From contig CM075104.1 of the NCBI GenBank assembly GCA_037576195.1, positions 4,346,775 through 4,410,774 of the forward strand: a stretch of DNA of 64,000 nt. Reading direction: 5' to 3'. Under the pieces are notes generated by a model, which searched no databases, was not told where the DNA came from, and saw only the letters and a list, made by a program, of their open reading frames with translations. Made by a program: the position numbers and the translations under genes. The DNA is from Phytoseiulus persimilis (lineage: Eukaryota > Arthropoda > Arachnida > Mesostigmata > Phytoseiidae). Shown in pieces: positions 63,269 to 64,000 of this stretch. The number at the start of each line of letters is the position of its first letter. Position 1 is the first letter of the stretch.

Positions 63269-64000
63269 TCAGGAGCTGCAACTCGATGCTACCTCAAAGC
63301 TCCATAATGAAGCCCATTCAGGTTACAATCCGACGAGAGACGCGGAATTACCCTTGGGACTCGCTCAAGAGGGACCTGCCGCTTCGGAAAAGTTTACCAC
63401 GTACAAGGGGCTTCCCGGATAAATTTTTGCATGGAAGACCTTTCGTTTAAAGGACGTGTGGGGAACTCTGGCATAGATGATTCTGGGGTGCTAGCTTCGC
63501 CGCGCAATTCCGTTATGAGAGTGATTCATCGGACGAGTGAGAATTCGGATTTCATATTCGGACTCCCCGCGTAGAGCCACCCATCAAATTCACTCGCAGT
63601 ACATCGTCACCGCTGAGGATCACCCTCCAAGAATAACAACGACTCGACTTTGACACAATCATTGGGTTCGCCCATTATCATCAGCTAGGATTTTTGAAGC
63701 CAGAGTACCCTCCCGGATCTGGGCTCAGGCGAGAATTACAAACCATGTTTATGAGTAAGTAGTGGTTCCTAATGCCATGCGGTCTATGACCCCTTATACG
63801 GAAAGTCTTCTATACGAAAAGTCCCTCAAACGACAATTCCCTCTCACGCGGGGCATTGAGGGTCATCTCCGGAGAAGAGAATCAAACACCCCATCTCCGA
63901 TGAGAACAGGAAAGATGTATTCGGGAACACGAGCTGAGCACGAAAATTTCGAAATTCCACCAGCATCCGGTTATCTCTACGAGCATGGAACTGTCTTTGG
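63269..64000. other. Window end, no gene recognised
   Basis: Only a small direct repeat (TATACGGAAAGTC / TATACGAAAAGTC, 63794-63822) stands out. Confidence 0.4.

Overview
This window looks like nuclear DNA of an arthropod. Three genes are recognised with high confidence. Each has short exons with canonical GT-AG introns and an AATAAA-type poly(A) signal. They are a luqin/RYamide-type neuropeptide receptor (+), the PP2A catalytic subunit (-) and RACK1 (+). The near-50% GC composition, the small introns and the type of receptor fit a parasitiform (phytoseiid-like) mite such as Galendromus/Metaseiulus. That organism call is inference from composition and gene structure, not a database result.

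Layout. 1-7.1 kb has no gene I can prove; it should hold the 5' exon(s) of the receptor. 7.13-12.13 kb carries three exons of the receptor with a poly(A) signal near 13.08 kb. 13-19 kb shows nothing convincing. 19.2-20.75 kb is a transposon graveyard: two non-LTR retrotransposon 3' fragments abutting a 45-bp tandem array. 20.8-32.2 kb has no gene I can recognise. 32.2-41.0 kb (-) holds a seven-exon CRAL-TRIO (Sec14-like, MOSPD2-like) lipid-transfer gene, easily missed because its exons are 84-165 bp and one intron is 7.3 kb; that intron contains a Tc1-type transposase relic and a 16-bp tandem array. 41-47.7 kb shows no provable gene. 47.7-51.9 kb (-) is PP2A-C with its 3' UTR. 52-54.4 kb contains a hAT-like terminus and a second copy of the 45-bp array. 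54.89-57.09 kb (+) is RACK1. 59.1-61.5 kb holds decayed non-LTR reverse transcriptases. 61.56-63.27 kb is a non-autonomous hAT-like element containing two opposed arrays of a 15-bp repeat.

The most interesting signals are: (i) three of the four RACK1 introns each contain an exact ATGATGA (box C) followed by CTGA (box D) 61-75 nt later, with the D box 75-82 nt before the 3' splice site, the placement expected of intron-encoded C/D snoRNAs; (ii) the dispersed CRAL-TRIO gene; (iii) the element with inverted 15-bp arrays; (iv) the 45-bp repeat shared by two loci 32 kb apart.

The genes do not form one pathway. PP2A and RACK1 are housekeeping signalling/translation factors arranged head to head about 3 kb apart. 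The receptor and the CRAL-TRIO protein are separate neuroendocrine and lipid-binding functions. Many open frames of 100-230 codons here are composition artefacts: TCG/CGA-rich DNA leaves several frames open at once.
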